DNA of 36,153 nucleotides from an uncultured Bryobacteraceae bacterium (GCA_938027685.1 CALJAM010000028.1:1-36153), one strand, 5' to 3'; counted from the first letter of the stretch, positions 1 to 8,171 are shown. Numbers and translations are program-made. Notes: generated from the letters alone by a model not told the origin.

Positions 1-1931
1 TCCGGCATCCCTTCGGGTTGAAGCGTCCCGGGGATGAATTCGATCCCTCGGCTCTCGGCTTCCCGCAATCGCTGGTCGCCCAACTACCGCGGCGCACCTT
101 CCCCGGCATAGCAGTCACCGATTACGCCACCCTTGCCGCCGCAGCAAGCGAGTACAGCACCACCGACACCCACTCGGTTACCTCCACCATCAACCGTGTG
201 GCGGGCAAGCATTCCCTGAAGACGGGCGTGGAGTTCCGCGTGATGCGCTACAACCTCCAGATACCCATCTCCCACTTCGGCACGTTCAACTTCACCCGGG
301 CCTTCACGCAGCGTGATGCGCTGCGCGCCGAGGCCGCCGCGGGCAACGCCTTCGCCAGCTTCCTGCTCGGCTACCCGGCGAGCGGCAGCGTGCCTTACAA
401 CATCGCCCCGGCCTATCAGTCCCTTTACTGGGCCGGCTTCCTCCAGGACGATTGGCGCGTCACCACCAGGCTCACGCTCAACCTCGGCGTGCGCTGGGAT
501 TACGAATCGCCCCTGAGCGAACGCTACGACCGCCAGAATCGGGGCTTCGATTTCACCGCTCCGAGCCCCCTTCAGGTGCCCGGCCTCGATCTGCGCGGCG
601 GGCTGCGATTCACCGACAAGGACAACCGGCTGCCCTTCCAACGCGACGGGAACAACGTGCAGCCGCGCTTCGGCCTCGCCTATCGGCTGTTCGGCGCCAC
701 CGTGCTGCGCGGCGGCTTCGGCCTCAGCTATATGCCCAGTTTCGATACCGGGGGTAACCTCGGCTTCAGCACTTCGACAGCCTATGTGGCTTCCACCGAC
801 GGAGGACTCACGCCGGCCAACCGCCTCAGCAATCCCTACCCCGCCGGCATCATTCAACCGCCGGGCCGCTCGCTCGGACTAGCCACTTTGCTTGGGCAAA
901 ATATCAGCGCTGCCTGGCCCGGGCGTGAAATCCCCAACGCCTGGCAGTTCTCCTTCGGCGTTCAGCACCAACTGCCCTTCCGCATGCTGCTGGACGTCTC
1001 CTACGTCGGCAACCGCACGTTCGATTTCGGCACCTCCAAGAACATCAACTTCGTGCCTGCGGAATTCCTCGCTCTCGGTTCGGACCTGTTGACTCAAGTG
1101 CCCAATCCGCTCGCCGGCAAGCTGCCGGGTAGCGCGTTCAACGGACCGACTGTCCCGAGGCAGCAGCTCCTGCGGCCTTATCCGCACTTCGGCAACGTAA
1201 CCATTTCGCTGTGGCCCTACGGACGGACCTACTACAACGCATTGCAGGCCTCGCTGGAAAAACGCCTCAGCGCAGGACTGCATTTCCGCACCAGCTACAC
1301 CTGGTCCAAGCCGATGAGCCAGACCGGCTACCTGAACGACCAGGATCCGCTCGCAAAACCCGCACGCAATCAGTCCGCCGAGCCCAACCATATCTTCGTG
1401 GTCAGCGGAGGTTACGCCTTGCCCTTCTTTAGCGGGAGCCGCGGAGTGGCTCGACACGCGCTGGGCGGCTGGCAGACCAACTTCATTTTCCGCGCCATGA
1501 CCGGCACGCTGATCGGCGCGCCCGGCGGCGCCTTCTCCTCCGGCGTCAACCCCAAGCTGGCCAAGCCGACAATGAACCGCTGGTTCAACACTTGCACCGT
1601 CCTCACCACCGGCGTGCGCCAGAACTGCGTCAGCCCCACCGAGCCGGTCGCCTGGATCCAGCAACCGCCGTTCACGCTCCGCACGCTCAGCACCACGCTA
1701 CCCGGAATTCGCAGGCACATGGCGCCGATACTGGACTTCTCGCTCTTCAAGGATTTCCCCGTCTACGAGCGCATGAAACTCCAGGTTCGGGCCGAAGCGT
1801 TCAACCTGGCGAACACGCCCATGTTCGGCGCGCCCAACACCAGCCTTACATCGCCCAATTTCGGACAGGTCACGCCCGCGCAGGCCAACGACCCGCGCAT
1901 CGTGCAGCTTGCGCTGCGGCTGATGTTCTGA
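1..1931 (+). CDS. Oar-like TonB-dependent receptor, C-terminal beta-barrel (5' partial)
   Basis: This is the C-terminal 640 or so residues of an outer-membrane TonB-dependent receptor of the Oar/carboxypeptidase-regulatory-like type that is greatly expanded in Acidobacteriota. The reading frame is open from base 3, so the gene enters from the left and its signal peptide, regulatory domain and plug lie outside the window. The visible part is barrel: GKHSLKTGVEFR, FASFLLGYPASG, then FLQDDWRVTTRLTLNLGVRW followed by YESPLSERYDRQNRGFDF, the hallmark strand of this family. It ends in alternating strands and a terminal Phe (QLALRLMF), the usual outer-membrane insertion signal. The family is thought to import large or bulky substrates or to act in adhesion; the substrate cannot be read from the sequence. 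A TTG at 18 is not a real start. Confidence 0.9.
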   Translation, partial: RHPFGLKRPGDEFDPSALGFPQSLVAQLPRRTFPGIAVTDYATLAAAASEYSTTDTHSVTSTINRVAGKHSLKTGVEFRVMRYNLQIPISHFGTFNFTRAFTQRDALRAEAAAGNAFASFLLGYPASGSVPYNIAPAYQSLYWAGFLQDDWRVTTRLTLNLGVRWDYESPLSERYDRQNRGFDFTAPSPLQVPGLDLRGGLRFTDKDNRLPFQRDGNNVQPRFGLAYRLFGATVLRGGFGLSYMPSFDTGGNLGFSTSTAYVASTDGGLTPANRLSNPYPAGIIQPPGRSLGLATLLGQNISAAWPGREIPNAWQFSFGVQHQLPFRMLLDVSYVGNRTFDFGTSKNINFVPAEFLALGSDLLTQVPNPLAGKLPGSAFNGPTVPRQQLLRPYPHFGNVTISLWPYGRTYYNALQASLEKRLSAGLHFRTSYTWSKPMSQTGYLNDQDPLAKPARNQSAEPNHIFVVSGGYALPFFSGSRGVARHALGGWQTNFIFRAMTGTLIGAPGGAFSSGVNPKLAKPTMNRWFNTCTVLTTGVRQNCVSPTEPVAWIQQPPFTLRTLSTTLPGIRRHMAPILDFSLFKDFPVYERMKLQVRAEAFNLANTPMFGAPNTSLTSPNFGQVTPAQANDPRIVQLALRLMF

Positions 1932-1940
1932 GCGGCGGCG

Positions 1941-2011
1941 GACCCGGCCGGCCGGAGACGGAGCGTTCGACGGAGCTTGACTAGGGGCATTTCGCTCCAG
2001 CCGGCCGGGTC
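1941..2011. terminator. Inverted repeat between convergent genes, possible bidirectional terminator
   Basis: Bases 1941-1957 and 1995-2011 form a 17-bp inverted repeat with one mismatch (core GACCCGGCCGGC / GCCGGCCGGGTC) and a 37-nt loop. It lies between the converging receptor and MEMO-AMMECR1 genes. There is no T tract, so intrinsic termination is uncertain. Confidence 0.35.
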
Positions 2012-2143
2012 GCTCTTCAGCGTACCCGCTGCCGGAAGCGTCCTATCTTTGGTCGGCAAAAGCCTGCGGGATGCGGGCTCGGGAGCCGTACTCCCCGAGA
2101 GCCGGCCAACCCTGCCCTGCGCGTCGACGCACCCGCCTCTCCC

Positions 2144-3571
2144 TCAGCGGATGATCTGCGCGCGGAAGACGTAAATTCGCGTGTCCGGATCGCGGTACAC
2201 GTGAGGACCCGTACCCGCCTTTCTGGCCAGTGCCTCGAAGAACTGATCGGCCGTCCAGTGGCGCTCGGTCGCCACTTGCGGCAGCAGCAGCCCGTGATGC
2301 AAGCCCGAATGCAGCACCGCCCCGTGCTCGTTGACGCGGAACGCGCTGCGGTCGGCAATACGCTTGAAAGGTGAGAGCACCGAGATCTCGATCTCCAACC
2401 CCGTCTCGTCTCTTCCCACCGGCGGGAACCGCGTATCGTCGAGCGCTGCCGCCAACGTCATCTCGGGCACCGTTCTCGCCAGCGACTCCAGCGCGGCCCG
2501 CCTGCCGACGCAGCCGCGTAGCTGGCCGTCTTTGTGCAACGTCACGAAGGCCGCTGCCCGCCGCTCGAGCGCCAACGTGCCCCCTTCGGGTAAAATCGGA
2601 CGCCGCTCGCCCGTACGCTGGTAATGCTCCAGCGTGCGCCTCGCGCTTTCCAACAGCGCCGCCTGATCCTGCGGCCCCAAATGAAAAGCCGAATACGGAA
2701 AATAGCCCAGGGCGGCGTAACTGACCGAGTGGCGATAATCCCCCGTGATCTCGCCGGAAGTCTGGTAGTCGAGCGTCTCTTGGAAAATTTCGTCCTGGCT
2801 CTCTAAACGCCGCAAGGTGGCCAGCAGCAGGCTGATCGGCTCATATCCGCAGAGCGTCGCGCGGGTGCTCCGCAGCGTCTCAAGGAACAGCTCCGGGCGG
2901 AGACTACCGGCCGCCTCCATGAGACTTTCGTCCAGATCGCGCAACCGGTCCGCCACCCACGCATCCGCCGGAAAGGGTTCGTAGTGGAAAGACTTGCCGT
3001 AGTGCGTGAAATCCGAGCTCGCCAGCAATACCGTGCCTTCCCGCACCAGCCCCGCCAGCACCCCGGCGGCCTCTTCACGCACCGCCGGATCCAGGTGGCT
3101 GACGTAGAGCGGAAGCAGTGACGCCGACGGCGCCACCCGGTTCAGGAACGGCAGTTGAATTTCAACCGAATGGTCACACAGGCTGGCCTCCTGCAGAAAG
3201 CCAAACTCCGGCCGGGCAGCCAGTTCGGAGGCTAATGTGCGATCCAGCGCGATCTCGCCGAGCGGCGTGCGGTACGCGTCGATCCGAGGGATCCAGACGC
3301 CGGGCGGCGCGCCCCGATGACAGAACCCGAGCAGCACGATGCGGCGCGGCCCCATCTGCTCGATGTACCGATACACCGCTGCCGCTACTACACCCGAGTA
3401 CACGATGCCCGCGTGCGGAACCACGAAAGCGAGAGCTCCGGGCGTCAGGTAAGGACCCGTGCGGGACCGAGAGTCCGCGAAGACTCTCTCCAGCAGATCG
3501 CGTAGTTCGGAAGGATCGTCCGGATACCAGGACCCCGCATAGGGCGACTCATGGGAAACAGCGCCGGGCAT
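2144..3571 (-). CDS. MEMO-AMMECR1 fusion protein (AmmeMemoRadiSam B+A)
   Basis: One 475-residue chain joins two proteins that are usually separate. Residues 5-290 are a MEMO-family domain (class III dioxygenase fold, AmmeMemoRadiSam protein B) with the metal-site signatures VPHAGIVYSG (His53), GFCHRG (His85), CDHSVEIQLPF (residues 132-142), SSDFTHYG and Cys241 in LCGYEP. Residues 300-475 are an AMMECR1 domain (protein A) with the diagnostic LRGCVG at 351-356 and DTRFPPV. The biochemical role of the bacterial pair is not established; it usually co-occurs with a radical SAM enzyme (AmrS), which is not in this window. The start is chosen at ATG 3569-3571 because GGAGGG stands 7 nt before it. The frame stays open to GTG 3622, but that start has no ribosome site and the extension is low-complexity. 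Cytoplasmic; single-gene unit. Confidence 0.88.
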   Translation of the reverse strand: MPGAVSHESPYAGSWYPDDPSELRDLLERVFADSRSRTGPYLTPGALAFVVPHAGIVYSGVVAAAVYRYIEQMGPRRIVLLGFCHRGAPPGVWIPRIDAYRTPLGEIALDRTLASELAARPEFGFLQEASLCDHSVEIQLPFLNRVAPSASLLPLYVSHLDPAVREEAAGVLAGLVREGTVLLASSDFTHYGKSFHYEPFPADAWVADRLRDLDESLMEAAGSLRPELFLETLRSTRATLCGYEPISLLLATLRRLESQDEIFQETLDYQTSGEITGDYRHSVSYAALGYFPYSAFHLGPQDQAALLESARRTLEHYQRTGERRPILPEGGTLALERRAAAFVTLHKDGQLRGCVGRRAALESLARTVPEMTLAAALDDTRFPPVGRDETGLEIEISVLSPFKRIADRSAFRVNEHGAVLHSGLHHGLLLPQVATERHWTADQFFEALARKAGTGPHVYRDPDTRIYVFRAQIIR

Positions 3572-3626
3572 GACCGGCCCTCCAGGCGGACCGCCGTTGC
3601 TCCGCCGGTCCGCGGCCATCACGAGT

Positions 3627-3632
3627 ATTGTA
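3627..3632 (-). promoter_or_regulatory. Possible -10 box (TACAAT) for the MEMO-AMMECR1 gene
   Basis: TACAAT on the minus strand would start transcription near 3620 and give a leader of about 50 nt that contains the GGAGGG site before ATG 3571. No convincing -35 was found. Confidence 0.35.
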
Positions 3633-3781
3633 ATGCGCCAAGCCCCTCACCGCGATCCCTTTCTGCTGGCGGCTTGCACCGGACGGGGGCCATGGTGAAT
3701 CCGATAAACTGATGGGATCGGCAGCGAAGACCGCTCGACTGACCCGTAACTGAAGCTTAACTTTTTGACTCGGGAGGCAAA

Positions 3782-5095
3782 ATGCAACCCCGTGGTCCTC
3801 ACCCGCTCTCGCCCCGACGCGACGGTGCGCCGCTCTTTGTCCTGGCGCTGCTTCTGGCCACCGCCGGCGCGCTCCTCAGCTTGCAACAAGCTCCTGAGCA
3901 AGGCTACCCACCGGCGCCCTATCCTGACCGCGTGATCCTGACGTGGTCGGAAGACCCCGCCACGACCATGTCCGTTACCTGGCGGACCGACACCACCGTC
4001 AGCCGCGGCGTGGCCGAAATCGCTGACGCCGTCGACGGCCCCGACGTTGTCAAGCACGCCCGCCGCCTGGAAGCTGCGACCGAGCGCTACCAAACCAACG
4101 CCGGCGCCGCCCACAGCCATAGCGTCACCTTCAGGGGGCTCCAGCCCGGCCGCGCCTACCTTTATCGCGTCGGCGACGGCTCGCGCTGGAGCGAGTGGAA
4201 CCAGTTCCGCACCGCGGGAAAGCCGGGTGACCCGCTCACCTTCCTCTATCTCGGAGACGTACAAGCCGACATCCATGCCCTGTGGGCTCGCGTCATCCGC
4301 CAAGCCTTCGCGGCCGCCCCCGACGCCCGCTTCATCGTCTACGCGGGCGACCTCATCAACAACAACGATCGTGACGAACAATGGGGCGAGTTCCACGCCG
4401 CCGCGGGCTTCATTCACCGCATGATCCCCGTGTTGGCCGCGCCCGGCAACCACGAGTACAGCCTCTCGGATCGGCGCATCAGCCCCAACTGGCGACCCCA
4501 GTTCGCCTTCCCCGTTAACGGCCCCGCGGGCCTCGAAGAAACCTGCTACTGGCTGGATATCCAGGGGCTCCGCCTCGTCGTGCTCAATTCGGTCGAACGG
4601 CGCAAGGAGCAGGCCGAATGGCTCGAGGGCGTCCTCGCGCGCAATCCTGCCCGATGGACGGTCGTGGTCTTCCACCATCCGATCTACTCCAGTGCGCGCG
4701 GTCGCGACAACAAGGAAGTACGCGAGCTCTGGCAGCCGATCCTTGACAAATACGGCGTGGATCTGGTGCTCCAGGGCCACGACCACACTTACGCCCGCAT
4801 CGGGCCGACACGTTACGGCGACGCCTCTTCCGGCAACGGCGGCCCCGTCTATGTGACCTCCGTCAGCGGGGCGAAGATGTACGAGATGGATCGCCCGCAA
4901 GCCTTCCAGCGCGCCGCCGAACAAACGCAGCTCTTCCAGGTCGTCCGGATCGACGGTGACCGGCTGAGCTTCGAAGCTCGGACGGCCTCCGGTGCGCTTT
5001 ACGACGCTTTCCAACTTCGCAAGCGGGCCGACCGCTCGAACGAGTTTCGCGATCTGGCGCCCCAGACCCCGCCGCGCCTGCGCAAAGCCGCTTGA
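3782..5095 (+). CDS. Purple-acid-phosphatase-like metallophosphoesterase, exported
   Basis: A 437-residue protein with a hydrophobic N-terminal signal or anchor (residues 17-34), a fibronectin-like purple acid phosphatase N-domain (residues 48-145, SVTWRTD and AYLYRVGDG) and a calcineurin-like catalytic domain (150-420). All five metal motifs are visible: LGDVQ (Asp159), AGDLINNN (Asp190), PGNHEYS (Asn223, His224), VVFHHPIY (His298/299) and QGHDHTYAR (His333, His335). The Tyr of the canonical GDLxY motif, which gives purple acid phosphatases their Fe(III)-tyrosinate colour, is Asn193 here. A dinuclear phosphoesterase is therefore likely, but a purple enzyme is not. It probably hydrolyses phosphomonoesters or diesters outside the cytoplasm. 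The start ATG has GGGAGG at 3772-3777, 4 nt upstream. The Gfo/Idh gene follows 85 nt downstream on the same strand. Confidence 0.87.
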   Translation: MQPRGPHPLSPRRDGAPLFVLALLLATAGALLSLQQAPEQGYPPAPYPDRVILTWSEDPATTMSVTWRTDTTVSRGVAEIADAVDGPDVVKHARRLEAATERYQTNAGAAHSHSVTFRGLQPGRAYLYRVGDGSRWSEWNQFRTAGKPGDPLTFLYLGDVQADIHALWARVIRQAFAAAPDARFIVYAGDLINNNDRDEQWGEFHAAAGFIHRMIPVLAAPGNHEYSLSDRRISPNWRPQFAFPVNGPAGLEETCYWLDIQGLRLVVLNSVERRKEQAEWLEGVLARNPARWTVVVFHHPIYSSARGRDNKEVRELWQPILDKYGVDLVLQGHDHTYARIGPTRYGDASSGNGGPVYVTSVSGAKMYEMDRPQAFQRAAEQTQLFQVVRIDGDRLSFEARTASGALYDAFQLRKRADRSNEFRDLAPQTPPRLRKAA

Positions 5096-5140
5096 GCCGC
5101 TAACCCGAACCCCGACCCAGGCGCCCCGCGAAACCTCCAG

Positions 5141-5169
5141 GGCGGTTGTACACTGTTGCTGAAACCGCC
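5141..5169 (+). promoter_or_regulatory. Stem-loop with -10-like TACACT in its loop, before the Gfo/Idh gene
   Basis: GGCGGTT (5141-5147) pairs perfectly with AACCGCC (5163-5169). The 15-nt loop holds TACACT (5149-5154), a possible -10 box. The right arm ends directly before the AAGGAGGT ribosome site (5170-5177). It could be an operator or simply chance; no known regulator motif is recognised. Confidence 0.3.
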
Positions 5170-5180
5170 AAGGAGGTCTT

Positions 5181-6479
5181 ATGCTCGTCCATACCGCTTC
5201 ATGGCCCCGCCGACGCTTCCTGACCGCCTCTCTTGCCCTACCCCTGACCGCCCGGCAGCGCGTGCGCGTGGCTCTGGCCGGCACCGGCCACCGCGGCACC
5301 GGCACCTGGGGGCGGGACCTGCTCGAGCAGCTCGGCCACCGCGTACAGCTCGTCGGCCTGTTCGATATCAACCGCAAACGGCTGCAGGTCGCCCAACGCC
5401 TCATCGGCGTGGATGCTCCCCTCTACACCGACTTCGACCGCATGGTGCGGGAGACCAACCCTGACTACGTCATCGTCACCACCAAGGACTCCACCCACCA
5501 CGAGTACATCATCCGCGCCATGGAACTCGGCCGCGACGTGATCACCGAAAAGCCCATGACCACCGACGAGGTCAAATGCCAGGCCATCCTCGACGCCGAG
5601 AAGAAGACGGGGCGCAAGGTCATCGTCACCTTCAATTACCGCTACTCCAATACCGCCCAGAAACTCAAGGAACTGCTGATGGCGGGAACGATCGGCCAGG
5701 TTACTTCGCTCGACTTTCATTGGTATCTCGACGTCTATCACGGGGCCGATTATTTCCGCCGCTGGCATGCCTATCGCGCCGACTCGGGCACCCTGTTCGT
5801 ACACAAAGCCACGCACCATTTCGATTTGGTCAACTGGTACCTCGATGCCGATCCGGTCGAAGTGACCGCTTTCGGCGCTCTGCGCAAATACGGCCGCAAC
5901 GGCCCCTTCCGCGGCACGAACTGCCGCACGTGCCCTCACAAGGATAAGTGCGAGTTCTACTGGGACATGACGCGCGACAACCGCCTCATGCAGCTTTACG
6001 CCGAGTGCGAATCCGAGGACGGCTACTACCGCGATGCGTGCGTCTTCCGCGAGGACATTGACATCTTCGACACCATGGTCGCGCAGGTACGTTACTCCAA
6101 CGGCGCCTTGATGAGTTATTCCCTGAACGCCTTCATGCCTTACGAGGGCTACCATCTCGCCTTCAACGGCATGAACGGCCGCATCGAGGTCCGCGTCTAC
6201 GAGCGCCAGCCCTGGCAGGTGCCGCCGCAGGACGAAATCCGCGTGACCAAGAATTTCGGCAAATCCGAGGTGCTGGTGATCCCTCACGCCAAAGGCGGGC
6301 ACTTCGGCGCCGACCCGCGCTTGCGCGCCATGATTTTCGATCCGGCCATGCCCGACCCGCTCAGACAGCGCGCCGGTTCCCGCGCCGGCGCCATGTCGCT
6401 TCTCACGGGCGTGGCCGCCGTCAAGAGCGCCGACGCCGGGGGACAGCCCGTCAGGATTTCCAGCCTCGTGCGACTCTGA
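5181..6479 (+). CDS. Gfo/Idh/MocA family oxidoreductase with Tat signal
   Basis: A 432-residue NAD(P)-dependent sugar or cyclitol oxidoreductase. The N-terminus PRRRFLTASLALPL (residues 9-22) fits a twin-arginine signal, so folded export to the periplasm with bound cofactor is likely. The Rossmann fold starts at residue 27 (VRVALAGTGHRGTG), EKP is at 123-125, and the catalytic segment with VHKATHHFD is at 207-215. A cysteine cluster (Cys248, Cys251, Cys257, Cys276, Cys287; NCRTCPHKDKC) is inserted after the catalytic segment. Similar CxxC...C insertions occur in a subgroup of this family; they look metal-binding, but this is unproven. The start is set by a perfect AAGGAGGT 3 nt upstream. The substrate cannot be deduced. 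It may be co-transcribed with the phosphoesterase gene upstream, though the stem-loop in the gap suggests its own control. Confidence 0.88.
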   Translation: MLVHTASWPRRRFLTASLALPLTARQRVRVALAGTGHRGTGTWGRDLLEQLGHRVQLVGLFDINRKRLQVAQRLIGVDAPLYTDFDRMVRETNPDYVIVTTKDSTHHEYIIRAMELGRDVITEKPMTTDEVKCQAILDAEKKTGRKVIVTFNYRYSNTAQKLKELLMAGTIGQVTSLDFHWYLDVYHGADYFRRWHAYRADSGTLFVHKATHHFDLVNWYLDADPVEVTAFGALRKYGRNGPFRGTNCRTCPHKDKCEFYWDMTRDNRLMQLYAECESEDGYYRDACVFREDIDIFDTMVAQVRYSNGALMSYSLNAFMPYEGYHLAFNGMNGRIEVRVYERQPWQVPPQDEIRVTKNFGKSEVLVIPHAKGGHFGADPRLRAMIFDPAMPDPLRQRAGSRAGAMSLLTGVAAVKSADAGGQPVRISSLVRL

Positions 6480-6500
6480 GGGACCGCTTGATCCGTCGCC

Positions 6501-6519
6501 CAGCGGGGCGCTCCCGCTG
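6501..6519. terminator. Compact hairpin between convergent genes
   Basis: CAGCGGG (6501-6507) and CCCGCTG (6513-6519) form a perfect 7-bp GC-rich stem with a 5-nt loop. It lies in the 45-bp gap between the stop codons of the Gfo/Idh gene (+) and the DUF2007 gene (-), as expected for a shared terminator. A T tract is lacking. Confidence 0.5.
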
Positions 6520-6524
6520 CAGCC

Positions 6525-7013
6525 TCACAGGCCCTCCGGGCCCAGACCCGCCGCTTCCTCGGCAGCCTGCGGCCCAGCCTCCCGAGCGGCCTGGATAATC
6601 TGACGGGCCTCCTCGAGCCGCACCCGCGGGACCCGCACCTCGTAAGGCAGGCTAGGGATGGGACCTGGACTCACCAACAGGGCCGGAATTCCGTTTGCCG
6701 CCAGCAGGCTTTCGACTGCCGCCGCCTCCATCTCCGCATTGTGCGCGTCCGAACTGAAGACCGTCACTAGATCCAGCTCGTGCGACGTATTCAGCGGGCG
6801 TTCAACCTCCTCGCTGTGGGCCGCGATGAGTTGCTCGGCGCGAGCCGCCTGATCTGCGGGTACTCTCACCTCGCACGTGCCGCTCGCCACCCCGAGCTCG
6901 GCGGACGTGAAGATCTCCGCTTTCAAACCGGCCTCCTCGAGCAGATCGCGCACTTCCTCGGCCTGCTCGGCGGCCGCGGAACCCACTGCGCGGAACACTG
7001 TCACCAATTCCAT
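6525..7013 (-). CDS. Tandem DUF2007 (putative signal-transducing) protein
   Basis: A 162-residue acidic, cytoplasmic protein made of two copies of the small DUF2007 fold, a ferredoxin-like domain of unknown function often called a prokaryotic signal-transducing protein. Copy 1 (residues 1-70) runs from MELVTVFR through [15 protein letters not shown] to [16 protein letters not shown]. Copy 2 (about 80-148) runs from [20 protein letters not shown] to [17 protein letters not shown]. Both keep the opening LVTVF strand, the helix before a short xAxL strand, and the EVRVP strand before the last helix. The Ala/Glu-rich tail is probably disordered. The start ATG has only a weak AAGG site; TAAGCT 6 nt upstream could be a -10 box. 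The DJ-1 gene is divergent from it, 63 bp away. No partner is apparent. Confidence 0.7.
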   Translation of the reverse strand: MELVTVFRAVGSAAAEQAEEVRDLLEEAGLKAEIFTSAELGVASGTCEVRVPADQAARAEQLIAAHSEEVERPLNTSHELDLVTVFSSDAHNAEMEAAAVESLLAANGIPALLVSPGPIPSLPYEVRVPRVRLEEARQIIQAAREAGPQAAEEAAGLGPEGL

Positions 7014-7061
7014 GCCTTCAGCTTATCGCACCCAGCCCCGCCCTTCCGCGTCTCGATGCGA

Positions 7062-7067
7062 TACAGT
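7062..7067 (+). promoter_or_regulatory. Possible -10 box (TACAGT) for the DJ-1/PfpI gene
   Basis: The hexamer ends 9 nt before the ATG at 7077 and no ribosome site lies between, which is consistent with a leaderless or near-leaderless transcript. Confidence 0.3.
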
Positions 7068-7076
7068 AGCTCTTCT

Positions 7077-7658
7077 ATGGCTGCCAAGAGAATCCTCATG
7101 ATCGTCGGCGACTTCGTAGAGGACTACGAAGCGATGGTTCCCTTTCAGGCCCTGCAGATGGTGGGCCACACGGTTCATGCCGTCTGCCCCGGCAAGAAAG
7201 CCGGCGAGAAAGTCCGGACTGCGGTTCATGACTTTGAAGGCGACCAAACTTATAGTGAAAAACCCGGGCACAACTTCACGCTGAACGCAACCTTCGACGA
7301 AGTCCGCGTCGAATCTTACGACGCGCTCGTAATCCCCGGCGGCCGCGCGCCCGAGTACCTGCGCCTGAACCCGCGCGTGCTCGAGATCGTCCGACACTTC
7401 GCCCACGCGGGCAAGCCCATCGCCGCCATTTGCCACGGCGTGCAAATCCTCACCGCCGCCGGCGTGCTCGAAGGTCGCAGCGCGACCGCCTACCCCGCGG
7501 TCGGGCCCGAAGTGCGCCAGGCCGGAGCCACTTGGCTGGAGTGCGCCATCGATCAGGCTTGTACCGACCGCAATCTCGTCACCGCACCAGCCTGGCCTGC
7601 ACACCCCGCCTGGCTGGCGAAGTTCCTGGAGATTCTCGGCACCCGGATCGAGCCTTGA
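7077..7658 (+). CDS. DJ-1/PfpI family protein
   Basis: A 193-residue cytoplasmic protein of the DJ-1/PfpI superfamily, which covers deglycases, glyoxalases, chaperones and intracellular peptidases. Visible signatures are [20 protein letters not shown] with an acidic residue (Glu15 or Glu18) in the position that lowers the pKa of the nucleophile, the loop [12 protein letters not shown], and the nucleophile elbow AAICHGVQ with Cys119-His120. The Glu-Cys-His set suggests an active enzyme; the exact activity within the family is open. The start ATG 7077 is preferred because it begins just before the first strand. An in-frame ATG at 7056 would add seven residues, and the frame is open further upstream, but that overlaps the divergent DUF2007 gene. 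It converges on the small membrane-protein gene. Confidence 0.85.
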   Translation: MAAKRILMIVGDFVEDYEAMVPFQALQMVGHTVHAVCPGKKAGEKVRTAVHDFEGDQTYSEKPGHNFTLNATFDEVRVESYDALVIPGGRAPEYLRLNPRVLEIVRHFAHAGKPIAAICHGVQILTAAGVLEGRSATAYPAVGPEVRQAGATWLECAIDQACTDRNLVTAPAWPAHPAWLAKFLEILGTRIEP

Positions 7659-7662
7659 GGGA

Positions 7663-7678
7663 TCACGCGGCGGCCGTT
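7663..7678. repeat. 16-bp direct repeat, copy 1
   Basis: TCACGCGGCGGCCGTT at 7663-7678 recurs exactly at 7734-7749, 71 bp away. The second copy is the 3' end of the membrane-protein gene (codons for TAAA and stop). It may be a short duplication across the convergent gap. Confidence 0.6.
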
Positions 7679-7733
7679 GCGCAGCTAAGGTCCCGGGCCG
7701 GGCCCCTCACCCTAGCCGAGGCCCGCGCCTGAC

Positions 7734-7749
7734 TCACGCGGCGGCCGTT
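7734..7749. repeat. 16-bp direct repeat, copy 2
   Basis: Exact second copy of the repeat at 7663-7678. It covers the last codons and stop of the minus-strand membrane-protein gene. Confidence 0.6.
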
Positions 7750-8141
7750 CTGAAACTCCGATACTGCACCCAGGCCCCCGCCAGGGCCAGCAACGAGGCC
7801 GCCGTCAGCGCCAGCGCCCAACTCAGCGCGTAGGGCCCGCGCACGTAGTGCACCCAACCGAAGAAGAATCCTCGCAGCAGCACTACGAAAATGAGGCCGG
7901 ACCATGCAAGGAACAGCAGCGGCGCCTTGTCCCGGCTCGCCAGCCAGACTACAATGAGTCCCGACAGGCCCCCGAGGAATAGCGTCCAGCGCAGGGCTTC
8001 ATCCCGCCAGGGTACAAGCACCAGATCGAGCCCGTGCGAGCCGCTGAACCAGGAGACCAGAGCCATCACCACCATCACCAATGCCAGAACACCGTGAAAA
8101 AGGCAGCTGTAGAAGCGCATCAGAGCTCTCAGAGCGGCCAA
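7734..8141 (-). CDS. Small integral membrane protein, unknown function
   Basis: A protein of about 135 residues with four predicted membrane helices, each about 20 hydrophobic residues: FHGVLALVMVVMALVSWF, WTLFLGGLSGLIVVWLA, PLLFLAWSGLIFVVLLRGFF and YALSWALALTAASLLALAGAW. Short loops carry charged residues (PWRDEALR, ASRDK, HYVRGP). No family is recognised with confidence; the layout resembles small uncharacterised inner-membrane proteins. The frame is open to 8246, but a TTG start at 8139-8141 is preferred. GGGAGG stands 8 nt before it (8150-8155), and a -10-like TACAAT at 8172-8177 would place the 5' end downstream of the longer start. An ATG at residue 8 of this shorter form is an alternative. 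The gene lies downstream of lpxD and the LOG gene, but a hairpin and its own promoter suggest separate expression. Confidence 0.7.
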   Translation of the reverse strand: MAALRALMRFYSCLFHGVLALVMVVMALVSWFSGSHGLDLVLVPWRDEALRWTLFLGGLSGLIVVWLASRDKAPLLFLAWSGLIFVVLLRGFFFGWVHYVRGPYALSWALALTAASLLALAGAWVQYRSFRTAAA

Positions 8142-8171
8142 GACATCAACCTCCCAAGCCCAAAAGCCTTC

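Noticed and set aside
1-1931. The first receptor as a pseudogene because it lacks an N-terminus
   Set aside because: The frame is open to the window edge in phase, so it is cut by the window and not broken.
3647-5404. A 585-codon minus-strand frame opposite the phosphoesterase gene
   Set aside because: It overlaps two well-supported genes and has compositionally biased sequence without motifs.
6780-7076. N-terminal extension of the DJ-1/PfpI protein
   Set aside because: It would overlap the divergent DUF2007 gene and adds sequence unlike the family; the fold starts at ATG 7077.
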